Positions 33,541 through 42,507 of a DNA stretch of 64,000 bases are shown one piece after another. Location: NCBI RefSeq assembly GCF_900114375.1, contig NZ_FOSV01000010.1, positions 105,547 to 169,546 of the forward strand. Direction: 5' to 3'. A model generated the notes under the pieces. That model did not search any database. It was not told the origin of the DNA and was given only the letters and a program-made list of their open reading frames with translations. The position numbers were made by a program, and so were the translations under genes. Source of the stretch: Methylorubrum salsuginis. GTDB taxonomy: Bacteria > Pseudomonadota > Alphaproteobacteria > Rhizobiales > Beijerinckiaceae. Every line of letters starts with the position of its first letter. Position 1 is the stretch's first letter.

Positions 33541-33691
33541 AACAGCCGCGAAACCATCGACCCGACGCCGCATCCGGCCTGACGAGATCAGGTCGGATGC
33601 GGTCGTCTGTCGTGGCGCAGGGCCTCGTAGGATCGGCGATGCGCGCGTCGCGATGGACGCCTCGAGCGACGACCGAGCCACCTCACAAAAG

Positions 33692-33727
33692 AAAGGCCCC
33701 GCCCGGGAGCACCGGGCGGGGCCTTTT
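33692..33727. terminator. Bidirectional rho-independent terminator between ftfL and mcd
   Basis: AAAGGCCCCGCCCGG (33692-33706) pairs with CCGGGCGGGGCCTTT (33712-33726) around a 5-nt loop. TTTT follows on the plus strand and AAAA-type sequence on the other side supplies the reverse tract. It lies between the two convergent genes and suits both. Confidence 0.85.
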
Positions 33728-33746
33728 CGACAATCGCGCGGGGCGC

Positions 33747-35438
33747 TTACTGCTCCAGCAGGCGGCGGGCGATGACCTGGGCCTGGATCTCGGCCGCGCC
33801 CTCGAAGATCGAGAGGATGCGGGCGTCGCAGAGCACGCGGCTGATCTGGTACTCCAGGGCGAAGCCGTTGCCGCCGTGGATCTGCAGGGCGTTGTCCGCC
33901 GCCGCCCAGGCGACGCGGGCGCCGAGCAGCTTCGCCATGCCGGCCTCGAGGTCGCAGCGCTTGCCCTCGTCCTTCTCGCGAGCCGAGAAGTAGGTGAGCT
34001 GGCGGGCGATGTTGATCTCGACCGCCATCATGGCGAGCTTGTCGGCCACGCGCGGGAACTCCACCAGCGCCTTGCCGAACTGCACCCGCTCCTCGGCGTA
34101 GCGCAGGCCGATGTCGAGGGCCGACTGCGCCACGCCGATGGCGCGGGCCGCGGTCTGGATGCGGGCCGACTCGAAGGTCTGCATCAGCTGGGCGAAGCCC
34201 TTGCCCTCGACCTCGCCGAGCAGGTTGGCGCCGGGCACCTCGAAGTTCTCGAAGGAGAGTTCGTACTCCTTCATGCCGCGGTAGCCGAGCACCTCGATCT
34301 CGCCGCCGGTGAGGCCGTTGACCGGGAAGGGCTCAGCGTCGGTGCCGCGCGGCTTCTCGGCGATCAGCATGGAGAGGCCGCGATGGCCCTTCTCCTCGGG
34401 CTTGGTGCGCACCAGCACGGTCATGATGTCGGCGCGGACGGGATGCGTGATCCAGGTCTTGTTGCCCGAGATCTTCCACACGTCGCCGTCCTTCACCGCC
34501 TTGGTGCGGAGCGAGGCGAGGTCGGAGCCCGTGTTCGGCTCGGTGAACACGGCGGTCGGCAGGATGTCGCCGGACGCGATGCCCGGCAGGAAACGCTGCT
34601 TCTGCTCCTCGGTGCCGCCGCACAGGATCAGCTCGGCGGCGATCTCCGAACGGGTGCCGAGCGAGCCGACGCCGATATAGGCGCGCGACAGTTCCTCCGA
34701 GACCACGCACATCGCGGCCTTGGGCATGCCCATGCCGCCGTATTCCTCCGGGATCGTCAGACCGAAGACGCCGAGTTCGGCCATCTTGGCGACGATCTCC
34801 ATCGGGATGTAGTCGTTCTTCAGGTGCCATTCGTGGGCCTGATCGACCACTTCGGCCTTGCCGAAGCGGCGCATCTCGGAACGGATCGCCTCCATGTCCT
34901 CGTCGAGGCCGGACGCGCCGATCGTGGCGGCACCCGAGCGGGTCGCCTCACGGATCTTCGCCACCAAAGCCGCACGGTTCTCGGGGGTGTTGCCCTCGGC
35001 CGCGATCGTCTCGATGGCCGCGGTGCGGAAACCGGCGAGTTCGGAAGCCGTGAAGCCGAGCGAGGTCGTGGGGCGCACCATCTCGCCCTGGCTCATCGGG
35101 ATGCCGAAGAACATCTGGTCGAGGTATTCGCCCATGCCGATCTTCACGAGCAGCGCCTCGGTCTCGCCGAAGCTGCCCTCGCCCTGAAGGCGCTCGGCAT
35201 AGTCGGCGAGTTCGCGCACGGCCTCGCCGTAGGTGGTGAGCCAAGCCAGACCGTGGGCGGCGTGCTGCTCGCGCTCCAGCTTGCCCGCGTCGAGCTTGCC
35301 TTCCGCACCGGCGACCCGCGCCTTCACGCGCTTGGTGGCCTCGGCGACGAGCGCCTTGGCGCCGACGGCGGCGTCCTTGGCGAAGGCGACGAAATCCTGC
35401 GGGTCATTGGCGGGCTGAATGGCGGGGGAAGCGGCCAT
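33747..35438 (-). CDS. mcd: (2S)-methylsuccinyl-CoA dehydrogenase, acyl-CoA dehydrogenase family
   Basis: A 563-residue FAD-dependent dehydrogenase. Residues 1-155 are an N-terminal helical extension absent from ordinary acyl-CoA dehydrogenases, and the ACAD core begins near residue 190 (AEVVDQAHEWHLKNDYIPME). FTEPNTGSDLASLRTKAV and GNKTWITHPVRADIMTVL are FAD/substrate blocks, and ILSIFEGAAEIQAQVIARRL carries the family catalytic-base Glu region. The long extension and the ASGLDEDMEAIRSEMRRFG linker fit Mcd, which makes mesaconyl-CoA in the ethylmalonyl-CoA pathway that regenerates glyoxylate for the serine cycle. A plain acyl-CoA dehydrogenase is less likely because of length. Confidence 0.85.
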   Translation of the reverse strand: MAASPAIQPANDPQDFVAFAKDAAVGAKALVAEATKRVKARVAGAEGKLDAGKLEREQHAAHGLAWLTTYGEAVRELADYAERLQGEGSFGETEALLVKIGMGEYLDQMFFGIPMSQGEMVRPTTSLGFTASELAGFRTAAIETIAAEGNTPENRAALVAKIREATRSGAATIGASGLDEDMEAIRSEMRRFGKAEVVDQAHEWHLKNDYIPMEIVAKMAELGVFGLTIPEEYGGMGMPKAAMCVVSEELSRAYIGVGSLGTRSEIAAELILCGGTEEQKQRFLPGIASGDILPTAVFTEPNTGSDLASLRTKAVKDGDVWKISGNKTWITHPVRADIMTVLVRTKPEEKGHRGLSMLIAEKPRGTDAEPFPVNGLTGGEIEVLGYRGMKEYELSFENFEVPGANLLGEVEGKGFAQLMQTFESARIQTAARAIGVAQSALDIGLRYAEERVQFGKALVEFPRVADKLAMMAVEINIARQLTYFSAREKDEGKRCDLEAGMAKLLGARVAWAAADNALQIHGGNGFALEYQISRVLCDARILSIFEGAAEIQAQVIARRLLEQ

Positions 35439-35471
35439 GTCTCACTCTCTCGCGATGATGGGGTTAGGTCT

Positions 35472-35477
35472 ATTATA
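35472..35477 (-). promoter_or_regulatory. Minus-10 element upstream of mcd
   Basis: TATAAT on the reverse strand, 34 nt upstream of the mcd ATG, matches the sigma70 -10 consensus exactly and is rare in this GC-rich sequence. No good -35 hexamer is seen 16-18 nt further upstream, so an activator may be needed. Confidence 0.4.
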
Positions 35478-35572
35478 GGCAGGATCGACGGCGCAGTAGT
35501 CGATTTTCTTTGCCGCAGCCTATACCTTTGGATGAAACCGGGGACGGGGACGAACTGCATTCATCATGCAGT

Positions 35573-36460
35573 TCAGCGACTTCGGCTCGCCACCGCGACG
35601 CCCGCGGCGGCCACCGCCATGCCGGCGACCTGCACCGGCGTCAGCGTCTCGCCGAACATCGCGTAGGCGATGGCCGCCGAGACCGGCGGCACGAGGAAGA
35701 ACAGCGAGGCGACGCCCGCCACCGCCCCGCGCCGGATCAGCGCCATCAGCAGCAGGATGCCGGCCACCGAATTGACCAGCACGGACCATGCCATGCCCAT
35801 GCCCAGCGGCAGGCCGACCGTCGGCCAGGGCTCCCCCGCGAGGAGAGCCAGCGGCACCGCGAAGGCCGCCCCACCGACGAACTGGATCGCCGCGTTGGTG
35901 ACGAGATCGGTCTTGGCCGCCTTGCGCTTCTGCCACAGCGTCCCCGCGGTCATGGCCAGCATGGCGGCGAGACACACGGTCAGCGCCACCGGCGGGATGC
36001 CGGCGGGATCGAGGTGGCCGACCTTGGGCGCCAGCACCATCCCGGCCCCGAGGAAGCCGAGGCCGATGCCGGCCCAGCGCCGGGGGCCGACCCGCTCACC
36101 GAGCAACGGCTCGGACGCGGCGGCGGTGAGCAGCGGCTGCAGGCTGCCGACGAGCGCCGCGATCCCCGAGGGCAGCCCGTGCTTGACCGACCAGAACACC
36201 CCGGCGACGTAGATGCCCTGCATCAGCACGCCCGAGACCAGCGCATCGCGCCAGCCAAGCCGATCCCGCGGCCAGCGGGCGCCGAGCGCCACGGCGATGC
36301 CGGCGAGCACCAGGGCGACGAGGGAGAGGCGCGCGGCCACGAACACCAGCGGCTCCGAGAGCGGCGCGACGTAGCGCGCGGCGACGAAGCCCGAGGCCCA
36401 GATCAGGACGAAGGCGGCCGGGATCAGCCCGGTGACGAACGGGGGCATGGCCCGCGCCAC
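35573..36460 (-). CDS. EamA/DMT-family transporter
   Basis: A 295-residue integral membrane protein with ten hydrophobic helices in two homologous halves, the EamA (drug/metabolite transporter) layout: first half from LIPAAFVLIWASGFVAARYV to WAGIGLGFLGAGMVLAP, second from ALTVCLAAMLAMTAGTLWQK to MAVAAAGVAVASRSR. The FxAxFxYYxPL-type start and GxxxxxP repeats are recognisable. Substrate unknown (amino-acid or metabolite export in characterised relatives). An in-frame ATG at 36448 is a slightly shorter start. Confidence 0.85.
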   Translation of the reverse strand: MARAMPPFVTGLIPAAFVLIWASGFVAARYVAPLSEPLVFVAARLSLVALVLAGIAVALGARWPRDRLGWRDALVSGVLMQGIYVAGVFWSVKHGLPSGIAALVGSLQPLLTAAASEPLLGERVGPRRWAGIGLGFLGAGMVLAPKVGHLDPAGIPPVALTVCLAAMLAMTAGTLWQKRKAAKTDLVTNAAIQFVGGAAFAVPLALLAGEPWPTVGLPLGMGMAWSVLVNSVAGILLLMALIRRGAVAGVASLFFLVPPVSAAIAYAMFGETLTPVQVAGMAVAAAGVAVASRSR

Positions 36461-36594
36461 GCATCACAGGCGGCGCGGGAAGGCAACCGCCATCCCGTCC
36501 CGGCCGTCGGGCCGAACGAGCCTGCGATTGACGCGACCGGCCCCAATGCCCGTATGAAGGCCTGACACCTCGCCCCATCCAGAACACCCTCCCC

Positions 36595-37482
36595 TTGAGC
36601 CGCACCAAAAAGATCCTCGACGTGGCGAGCCTCGCCGCGCAGCGCTTCGTCGCCCATGACGGCTGGGCGATCGCGAGCCACATCGCGCTGTCGATGCTGA
36701 CCTCGCTGTTCCCGTTCCTGATCCTGCTCGCCGCGCTCGCCGGCCTGTTCGGCACCAAGTCGCTCGCCGACGAGGCCGGAACGCTGATCTTCGACGCGGT
36801 GCCCCGGGAGGTGGCCAAACCCATCGTCGGCGAGGTGCACCGCATCCTCACCGAGCAGCGCGGCGGCGTGCTGACCATCGGCGCCGTGCTCGCGCTCTAC
36901 TTCTCGTCCTCGGGCGTCGAGTCGCTGCGGGTCGGGCTCAACCGGGCCTACGGTCTGCGCGAGATGCGGCCCTGGTGGCTCACGCGGCTCGAATCGATCG
37001 GCTACGTCGTCTGCGGCGCCTTCGCCATGCTGGCCTTCGCGCTGCTCGTGGTGCTCGGGCCGCTGCTGTGGCGCCAGGTCGTGTTCGTGGCCCCCGGCCT
37101 GGAGCCGCTCGGGCTCACCGTGGCGATCGGGCGGATTGGCATCACCGCCTTCCTGATCGCGCTGGTGCTGGTGATCGCCCACAAGTTCGTCGCCGCCGGG
37201 CGCCGCTCCCTCGCCGCGGTCCTGCCCGGCATCGGCGTCACCCTGGTGCTGTGGTTCCTCGCCGGCCTCGGCTTCGGCTTCTATCTCGACCGGTTCTCCA
37301 ACGCCTACGCCTCGACCTACGGGGGTCTGGCGACCGCGATGGTGTTCCTCGTCTTCCTCTACTGGCTCGCCGCGATGTTCCTGTTCGGGGGCGAAGTGAA
37401 CGGCACCGTCATCGCGGCCCGGCGCCAGCGGCTCCAGGCGCGGATGCGGGCGCGTCAGGCGGAGGCCGCGACCCGTCCGTGA
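36595..37482 (+). CDS. YihY/BrkB-family inner membrane protein
   Basis: A 295-residue membrane protein with six transmembrane segments. The DGWAIASHIALSMLTSLFPF N-terminal block, SSGVESLRVGLNRAYGLREM, then LPGIGVTLVLWFLAGLGFGF and the YASTYGGLATAMVFLVFLYW, AAMFLFGGEVN C-terminal signature are those of YihY/BrkB. The function is not settled. The TTG at 36595 is used because no ATG or GTG lies in frame before the conserved region. Its 3' end overlaps the convergent SGNH-like gene by 74 bp. Confidence 0.85.
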   Translation: MSRTKKILDVASLAAQRFVAHDGWAIASHIALSMLTSLFPFLILLAALAGLFGTKSLADEAGTLIFDAVPREVAKPIVGEVHRILTEQRGGVLTIGAVLALYFSSSGVESLRVGLNRAYGLREMRPWWLTRLESIGYVVCGAFAMLAFALLVVLGPLLWRQVVFVAPGLEPLGLTVAIGRIGITAFLIALVLVIAHKFVAAGRRSLAAVLPGIGVTLVLWFLAGLGFGFYLDRFSNAYASTYGGLATAMVFLVFLYWLAAMFLFGGEVNGTVIAARRQRLQARMRARQAEAATRP

Positions 37483-38461
37483 GCGTCTTTCGCGCACGGG
37501 CGAGTTCGGCGAGCCGCTCGATGCGAAAGCCGCGGGGCGGCGGATCGATCATGAAGCGCTCGGCGATCTCGCCCAGCACGAAATCGGGACGCACCCGTTC
37601 GAGATAGGGCCAGTCGATGCTGGTCGACCAGAGGAAATGGACCTCGGCGAAGGTGTCGGCCATCAGGGCGGTGAGCGTCGCCACGGGGCTGTAGCTCGTG
37701 TGCTGGCAGAACGAGTCGCCGAAGATCACGAGGCGGCGCGGATCGGCCTTGGGGTCGTCGTTGCGAAACACCGCATGGGCGCCGAGATGGGCCTCGATGC
37801 CGCGCCCCTGCGCCTCCAGCTCGGTGAGGAGATCGTTGGCGAAAACGCGTCGCGCCCCGGTCGCGAAGGTGGTGACCGGCGCGAGTTCGAAGCGGTTCGG
37901 CTCGAACTTGCGCCCGAGATCGCCGGAGAACGGCACGGCGCCGCCGGTGCGCCGGGCCTCGACATCGTCCCGGGGAGCAACCCCCATCCGCGACAGGATC
38001 GCCCGGTAGGCGACCTCGCTGCCGAGCAGGGTCCAGTGGGAATCCGTGCGCAGATAGAGCGGCGGCCCGTCGCGCACGGCGCGGAAGGCGGCGTCGAGAT
38101 CGACGAAGGCGCGGGCGCCGCGCGAGGCGGTGAGCCAGCGGGCGAGCCGCCGCACCGGCGCGCGGGCGCGTTCGACGGACAGGTCGGGCGCCCGGTCGCC
38201 GTAGACCGTCAGCTTTTCCGGGGCGACGACGTGAACGTAGGTCGCGCCGAGCCGGGCGCAGGCCCGCACCCGGTCGGCGATGATCCGGCGCCAGCGCCAG
38301 AACAGGCGGCGCGGAAGGCCGGGCCGGCCATACTGCGCCAGGACGCTGTTGGTGCCCCAGGTGAGGAAGAGCCAGCCGTCACGCCCCTCGTGCACGTCGG
38401 CGGAGGGATCGGCGACGGGATGCGTCGGTCCCGTCCGTGAAGCAGGCAGCCCGCGTGTCAT
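37409..38461 (-). CDS. AlgX/AlgJ SGNH-hydrolase-like domain protein
   Basis: A 350-residue protein resembling the AlgX/AlgJ/DltD acetyltransferase-associated SGNH fold. An N-terminal EGRDGWLFLTWGTNSVLAQY, a VVAPEKLTVYGDRAP strand and the catalytic-type LRTDSHWTLLGSEVAY block are all visible, with a second SGNH-like serine strand RLVIFGDSFCQHTSYSPVAT. These proteins O-acetylate or de-acetylate extracellular polysaccharides. No clear signal peptide appears at the chosen ATG (38461); GTG/ATG alternatives upstream add an arginine-rich lead. No alginate-type operon is next to it. Confidence 0.75.
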   Translation of the reverse strand: MTRGLPASRTGPTHPVADPSADVHEGRDGWLFLTWGTNSVLAQYGRPGLPRRLFWRWRRIIADRVRACARLGATYVHVVAPEKLTVYGDRAPDLSVERARAPVRRLARWLTASRGARAFVDLDAAFRAVRDGPPLYLRTDSHWTLLGSEVAYRAILSRMGVAPRDDVEARRTGGAVPFSGDLGRKFEPNRFELAPVTTFATGARRVFANDLLTELEAQGRGIEAHLGAHAVFRNDDPKADPRRLVIFGDSFCQHTSYSPVATLTALMADTFAEVHFLWSTSIDWPYLERVRPDFVLGEIAERFMIDPPPRGFRIERLAELARARKTLTDGSRPPPDAPASAPGAAGAGPR

Positions 38462-38509
38462 GCGTCGGCTGTAGCGGGACGCAGGCCCCGAGGACAATCG
38501 GCCGCCGGC

Positions 38510-39508
38510 CTATCGGCGCCGCGCCGCCACCAGGGCGAAGGCGAGGGCCGCGCCGGCCATCACGTCGGGCAGGTAATGCCCGCCCGCGCCGATGGCGGCG
38601 ACGACGATGGTTGCGTTGAGGAGGAGCGCCAGCGGGCCGATCACCGGCACCGGCCTCAGCGCCCATCCGGTCAGCACCGCGAGGCTCGCATGGAACGACG
38701 GGAAGGTGACGAGGCCGCGAATCTCGAACAGGGCGAGGGTGTGGAAGCGGCCGTCGCGCAGCGCCTGCAGCATGTCGAGGTGCCAGAGCGCGCCGACCGT
38801 CTCGAGTTCACCCGTGGGGCGGCCCTGCACGGCCGCCGCCGCGTAGGTGCCCGCCGCGGGGACGAAGGCTGAGACGAGGATGCAGGCGGCGAGCGCAAGG
38901 GTGAACAGGCGGGCGTAGGCCCAGAGCCGCCCGGTGCGCCCCACGGCGCTCAGCACGACGACGACGAGCCCGATCTGCGGTCCGCTCGAATGGTAGGCGA
39001 GCGCGAGGACGCGGGCGAGGTCCGGATGCGCGGCGAGGAAGGCGAGATAGGCCGGGCCGTCGAAGCCCAGGGCGGTTTCGATGCCGGCCAGGGTTTCGTC
39101 GGCGAGCGGCAGGGCCGGCATCGCGGCGAGCACGTGCAGCACCGCCAGCCCCGTGGTGACGGCGATCAGGTAGGCGCTCGCCAGGGCCATCGCCCTGAGC
39201 TTCGGCTCCCGCAGGGCGCTGCACAGGAAGGCGGCGGCGAGCAGCACGAGGACCGCACCGAGGGCCGCGAGGAAGCCGAGAGGCTCGACCCGAAGCCCCG
39301 TCCAGGCGATGCCCAAGAGATCGAGCGCGCCGATCCCGGCGGCGATCCCCCAGAAGCCCCGGCCCGGTGCGGCGAGGCCGGCGGTGAGGCGCGGTCGCCG
39401 CCGGCTCTCCGCCTCGCGGGCCGAGCCGATCCCTTGTGCGTTCCCTTCCGCCTTCCCTTCCACGGGGAGGCACCGGGCGCCCGCCGCGCGTTCCACATCG
39501 AGCAGCAT
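38510..39508 (-). CDS. PAP2-superfamily membrane phosphatase-like protein
   Basis: A 332-residue membrane protein of the PAP2/Aur1-Ipt1 type. Residues about 50-300 hold six hydrophobic helices (FWGIAAGIGALDLLGIAWTG, FLAALGAVLVLLAAAFLC, LIAVTTGLAVLHVLAAM). GLVTFPSFHASLAVLTGW is the PSxH-type active-site block, and GGHYLPDVMAGAALA supplies the distal His-Asp. Members dephosphorylate lipid phosphates or transfer phosphoinositol-like headgroups. The ATG at 39508 follows GAGGG; an ATG at 39604 would add 32 polar residues. Confidence 0.8.
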   Translation of the reverse strand: MLLDVERAAGARCLPVEGKAEGNAQGIGSAREAESRRRPRLTAGLAAPGRGFWGIAAGIGALDLLGIAWTGLRVEPLGFLAALGAVLVLLAAAFLCSALREPKLRAMALASAYLIAVTTGLAVLHVLAAMPALPLADETLAGIETALGFDGPAYLAFLAAHPDLARVLALAYHSSGPQIGLVVVVLSAVGRTGRLWAYARLFTLALAACILVSAFVPAAGTYAAAAVQGRPTGELETVGALWHLDMLQALRDGRFHTLALFEIRGLVTFPSFHASLAVLTGWALRPVPVIGPLALLLNATIVVAAIGAGGHYLPDVMAGAALAFALVAARRR

Positions 39509-39633
39509 CCGCCCTCGGCTCCCGTCGATTCCCTGGAGGGGTTCCCTCGGGAGCAAACACGCGAGCCGCCCGGCGAGGTCCGCCGAGCTTGGCGATTTCG
39601 GCAAGCCGCGGACGCGCGCCCGGGAGCGCGCCC

Positions 39634-40875
39634 TCAGGGCGCTTCCGCCGCCGCGGCACCGTCTTCGGGGCGGTTGGTGTTGGCCGCGGGGGGCAGCGCC
39701 TCGACGCGGTCGCGTCCTCCGGCCTTGGCGGCGTAGAGCGCGAGGTCGGCGGCCTTGAGCAGGTCGTCCGCCGTCACGCCGAAGGCGCGGGTCGCGCCGT
39801 AGGCCGCGGTGGCGCCGACGCTCACTGCGAGCATCGCCCCCTTCGACAGGCCGGGATGGGGCAGTGCGAGCCGCGCGACGGCGGCCCGGATCGCCTCACC
39901 CGCCTCGATCGCCCCGGACAGATCGGTACCGGGCAGGAAGGCGACGAATTCCTCGCCGCCGTAGCGGGCCGCAAACCCGCCCCGCGCCTCGACCGCCGCA
40001 CCGAGGGCCCCCGCGACCGCGATGAGGCAGCTATCGCCCGCCGGATGACCGGCCGTGTCGTTGAAGAGCTTGAAGTGATCGATGTCGAGCAGGAGGACGC
40101 CGAGCCATTCGCCCTCCTCGGCGCTCGCCTTCCAGGCCCGCTCGATGCATGCGGAGAAGTGGCGGCGGTTCGCCAACCCGGTCATCGAGTCGGTCTCGGA
40201 CAGGATGGTCAGCCGCGCGTTGGCCAGAGCCAGGGCCTCCGCCTGGAGCTTCTCGCGCAGGCCGAGAAGGAAGATCTTCTTGGCCTCCCATTCCCGCGAG
40301 TAACCGAGCTTGAGCGGCACGATGATCAGCCCGGAGACCAGCAGCGGAACTCCGGTCTCGCCCGGTCCGGCGAGACCGAAGGCCAGGATCAGCCCGGCAT
40401 AGAGCGCGAGGGAGGCGGAGCAGTAGCCGACCACGTGCCGGAACGGCAGCGGCGCGATCAGTCCGACCACGAGCGGCACGATCGCGGCCAGCAGGATGTA
40501 GGTATCGGTATGCGCGGGCGGAGCGAGGCGGGCGCTGTTGAGGACGATGGCGGTGTCGACGAGCCCCGTCGCCGAGGCCGCCAGGGTCATCCGCAGCATG
40601 GTCGGGCGTCCGCGCAGCGACAGGATCGCCAGGAGCGCCACCGGGCAGAACACGCCCAGGGTCAGGGCGAGCGGCACATGGAAGGCTGCCGGGCCGAACA
40701 CGTCGTGGTCCATCACCAGGGACAGGACGTTGAACAGCGCGAAGACGGCGAGCCAGGTCTGAACCGTGAAGCCGCTGCCGTGCAGCGTTTCCGCGCGGTA
40801 CTGCGCCTCGAGCGCGGGCGGCAGGCGGAGGCGATACCAGGGACGGCGCAGGCCGGCTTCGATCGAGGCGTGCAT
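39634..40875 (-). CDS. Diguanylate cyclase (GGDEF domain) with N-terminal membrane sensor
   Basis: A 413-residue protein. Five or six transmembrane helices occupy residues about 40-210 (WLAVFALFNVLSLVM, VPLALTLGVFCPVALLAILS, ILLAAIVPLVVGLIAPL). A short coiled segment and the GGDEF domain follow (DSMTGLANRRHF, LLLDIDHFKLFND, then RYGGEEF active site). The RxxD inhibitory site five residues before GGEEF is absent, so product inhibition through that site is not expected. The N-terminal membrane region resembles a sensor module. Confidence 0.9.
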   Translation of the reverse strand: MHASIEAGLRRPWYRLRLPPALEAQYRAETLHGSGFTVQTWLAVFALFNVLSLVMDHDVFGPAAFHVPLALTLGVFCPVALLAILSLRGRPTMLRMTLAASATGLVDTAIVLNSARLAPPAHTDTYILLAAIVPLVVGLIAPLPFRHVVGYCSASLALYAGLILAFGLAGPGETGVPLLVSGLIIVPLKLGYSREWEAKKIFLLGLREKLQAEALALANARLTILSETDSMTGLANRRHFSACIERAWKASAEEGEWLGVLLLDIDHFKLFNDTAGHPAGDSCLIAVAGALGAAVEARGGFAARYGGEEFVAFLPGTDLSGAIEAGEAIRAAVARLALPHPGLSKGAMLAVSVGATAAYGATRAFGVTADDLLKAADLALYAAKAGGRDRVEALPPAANTNRPEDGAAAAEAP

Positions 40876-41000
40876 GAAGGTGCCGGGAAGCGGCCGATCG
40901 GCCCGTCCCGAACTAGTCCGGCATTTTCGCGCCGCCGTAAAGGGCTCGGGGGTCGTCGGCGCGCCGATGGATCGAAAACGCTGGCGGACGGTGCCGGAGG

Positions 41001-41375
41001 TCAGGGCCGTTCGGAGACCGGATCGCCCGCCGCACCGCAGCCGCGCCGGGCGGCCGCCCGGTTGAGCACGCCGAAGCGCAGCACCGCCTCCTCCAGGTAA
41101 TCGACCGCCCGGACGAGGCCGCGGCGTGCCCGCTCGCGCTCCTCGGTGTCGGCATCCCCCGGCACCTCGGCCAGCGTCACGGCGGCGATCAACACGCGGT
41201 CGCGCTCGTCCTCGATGCGGCGGTCGCGTTCGACATGGCCGCGGATGTCGGCGTCGAAGGCGGCGACGACCCGCCAGGGCAGATCGTCCTTCGCGACGGC
41301 GCCGGGGAAGGTCGCGGCAAGCCGCCGTGCCTCGGCGGCCGCCCCCCGCATCAGATCCGCCACGCTCGCCGTCAT
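41001..41375 (-). CDS. Hypothetical helical protein
   Basis: A 124-residue soluble protein with GAGGAG just upstream of the ATG at 41375. It has alternating helices (SVADLMRGAAAEARRLAATF, then VVAAFDADIRGHVERDRRIE, DERDRVLIAAVTLAEVP and GLVRAVDYLEEAVLRFGVL). The central charged RDRRIEDERDR patch is notable. No family is recognised. Confidence 0.6.
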   Translation of the reverse strand: MTASVADLMRGAAAEARRLAATFPGAVAKDDLPWRVVAAFDADIRGHVERDRRIEDERDRVLIAAVTLAEVPGDADTEERERARRGLVRAVDYLEEAVLRFGVLNRAAARRGCGAAGDPVSERP

Positions 41376-41544
41376 CCGCTCCTCCTCGAACCGCGTCACG
41401 GCTGCCAACGATCGGTGCCGCGGATGTTTCCGGGCCTCGCTCCGGCGACGGCCGACATTCTCCCCACGTGCCATATTGTATTCACAGCTGCGCACAACTT
41501 GAACATCGCAGCCTCGAACGGAGATTCGGGCTCAAGATTGTGTC

Positions 41545-41793
41545 ATGGGGGCAAACATGATGGATTTCGAAGGGCTGCCGGCCTGGGCGCGTCGGCGGCT
41601 GACCCGGCGGTTCGAGCGCGGCGCCAGCGAGCGGATCGTCCGCTGGGTGAGCATCCCGGTCGGCCGCGGCGCGGACCTGAACGGGGCGGTCTTCGGGGAA
41701 GCCGCCACGGCGCCCGACAACATCGTGACCTTCGTGCCGCGCCCGGATGCGGCACCGGATTACGAGCGGCCCCGGATGGCCGCCGCCGGCTGA
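41545..41793 (+). CDS. Small hypothetical protein
   Basis: An 82-residue protein with a basic helix (WARRRLTRRFERGASERIVR) followed by a WVSIPVGRGADLNGAVFG strand-rich part. GGGGGC lies just before a second in-frame ATG at 41557, and a third ATG is at 41560, so the first four or five residues are uncertain. The basic N-terminus may suit nucleic-acid contact. Family unknown. Confidence 0.5.
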   Translation: MGANMMDFEGLPAWARRRLTRRFERGASERIVRWVSIPVGRGADLNGAVFGEAATAPDNIVTFVPRPDAAPDYERPRMAAAG

Positions 41794-41947
41794 CGCGGCA
41801 TCCCGGCATCCGCGCCCGCCCGACGAACTGGGGGCATAGCCGTCGAGCGGGGGCGGACGGACGGCGCCCGAAAGCGGCCGACACAGCTAAGCTAGGGCCG
41901 TGTCGCGTTCCGAAAAGGGCGATCCGACGACATTGCGGACGTCGTGC

Positions 41948-42205
41948 TCACATCCGGCCCACGGAGAACCGCGCCGGCGGCTGCGCGGAGATGGGGCAGT
42001 GCCTCGTGCTAAGGCGCAGGAGTTCGCGGCGGGTGGCGCGCAGGACGGCGGCGCGCTGAGCGAGCTGTTCGACGAGGACGTGACCGGGCTCGAACCGCGC
42101 CAGGGCCTCCGCCGCCTGATCCAGTGCCCGCGGGTCCGTGCCCCAGTGGAGTTGGTCCTCGGCCCCATGGAGGCAGTCGCAGAAGCGGTCGGCGTCGTGC
42201 ATCAT
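41948..42205 (-). CDS. Small hypothetical helical protein
   Basis: An 85-residue protein starting at a double ATG (42205/42202) with AGGAC just upstream. FCDCLHGAEDQLHWGTDPRA, then LDQAAEALARFEPGHVLVEQ and LAQRAAVLRATRRELLRLST form helices. Cys and His residues near the N-terminus (CDC, H) could bind metal, but no motif is complete. Family not recognised. Confidence 0.5.
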   Translation of the reverse strand: MMHDADRFCDCLHGAEDQLHWGTDPRALDQAAEALARFEPGHVLVEQLAQRAAVLRATRRELLRLSTRHCPISAQPPARFSVGRM

Positions 42206-42507
42206 CGTCCTGTCCCGGCCTCCCGCCATGCTTCTCCGATGCGGGACCAACAGGGCAGGAGCCGTCGCGTTCCGGGGCCTCGCACACACGAAACCGCGCG
42301 TTGCGTGCGCGCCGCGGGAACGCGCGGCGAGCGCAGCCATAGAATCGGCATAAGATCTGCCTACGGCATCGACCACGAGCGTGGCCGCCGGCCGGTCGGA
42401 TCGCACCGATGCGGCACCGGCTGGGCGGCGTGGGCGAAGGCGTTCGGCAGTCGCAGGGTCCGGCAAGGATCCGTGCGACCCGGCCGGGCAGTGGCGAGGT
42501 GCATGGG
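42206..42507. other. Gap without a recognised gene
   Basis: About 300 bp between the small hypothetical gene and the nuclease gene. The frames here are arginine-rich shadows. No promoter, repeat or RNA structure stood out beyond a GAGG site at the right edge belonging to the nuclease gene. Confidence 0.4.

Noticed and set aside
39634..40875. Product-inhibition RxxD site in the diguanylate cyclase
   Set aside because: The residues five positions before GGEEF do not read RxxD.
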